Source: an uncultured Oscillospiraceae bacterium
Lineage (GTDB): Bacteria; Bacillota; Clostridia; Oscillospirales; Oscillospiraceae
Length of the DNA: 23,020 nt
Direction: 5' to 3'
Assembly (NCBI GenBank): GCA_934675115.1
Contig: CAKUPH010000030.1
Coordinates: forward strand, 1 to 23,020
Each line of letters starts with the position of its first letter. Position 1 is the stretch's first letter. Below, one piece after another: positions 22,911 to 23,020 of the stretch. Below the pieces are notes generated by a model. That model was not told where the DNA came from. It was given only the letters and a program-made list of their open reading frames with translations, and made no database searches. Position numbers and translations under genes: made by a program.

Positions 22911-23020
22911 ATCTGTTTTGACGCAAAATTCCGGGGGAATATGCAGGAACCCCGGCGTTCTGACCGGCGGGGCGCTGTAAAAATGACAGAATGCCCCGCA
23001 AAAACGGAAACGCCCGGGTT
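22911..23020. other. Non-coding edge of the window upstream of gdhA
   Basis: No gene is visible here. The interval contains nested pairings such as GCGGGGC with GCCCCGC around CTGTAAAAATGACAG (about 22967-22998), but no adjacent T-run on either strand. It may belong to the regulatory region of a gene beyond the window. Confidence 0.3.

Overview
The window looks like chromosomal DNA from a GC-rich Gram-positive gut anaerobe of the class Clostridia, probably Oscillospiraceae or a close relative. This is inferred from four things: strong AGGAGG-type ribosome sites, sigma-A style promoters, fused ATPase/FtsX transporters, and the feoA-feoA-feoB-Cys-rich peptide and xpaC-telA gene orders. No rRNA, tRNA, CRISPR array, phage gene or transposase was seen.

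Layout. (1) 189-2863, plus strand: homoserine O-acyltransferase (metA), a GNAT acetyltransferase that overlaps it by four bases, and a DUF815 ATPase. (2) 3189-8172, minus strand: a large ABC ATPase/FtsX permease fusion and a Na/Pi-cotransporter-like protein with a PhoU tail. (3) 8394-12252, minus strand: an envelope or stress-type cluster in the order xpaC-like, telA, TPM-domain protein, Gly/Arg/Pro-rich membrane protein. A palindrome-rich non-coding element of about 0.7 kb with inverted-repeat ends splits this cluster. (4) 12456-15998, plus strand: threonine ammonia-lyase (ilvA), ribulose-phosphate 3-epimerase (rpe), recR and a TetR-family regulator. (5) 16048-16848, minus strand: a GH25 lysozyme-like lipoprotein. 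(6) 16945-20343: a ferrous iron uptake locus, feoA-feoA-feoB-45-aa Cys-rich peptide on the minus strand, with a short DtxR/MntR-family regulator transcribed divergently. (7) 20426-22804, minus strand: an internally shortened L-asparaginase and NADP-type glutamate dehydrogenase (gdhA).

How the parts work together. The iron locus is the best-resolved regulatory unit. Two 18-bp boxes of the form GTTAG-N6-CTAAC lie 7 bp downstream of candidate -10 hexamers, one ahead of feoA and one ahead of feoB. The regulator beside them carries the Cys ligand typical of iron-type DtxR proteins. Amino-acid nitrogen metabolism recurs in ilvA, the asparaginase and gdhA, but as separate transcription units. Most transcription units end in strong hairpin terminators, several of them bidirectional.

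The best candidates for something undescribed are the 697-bp inverted-repeat element at 9519-10215, the split TPM/Gly-rich pair beside it, and the two-operator feo control region. All family assignments come from reading motifs by eye; no database search was run.
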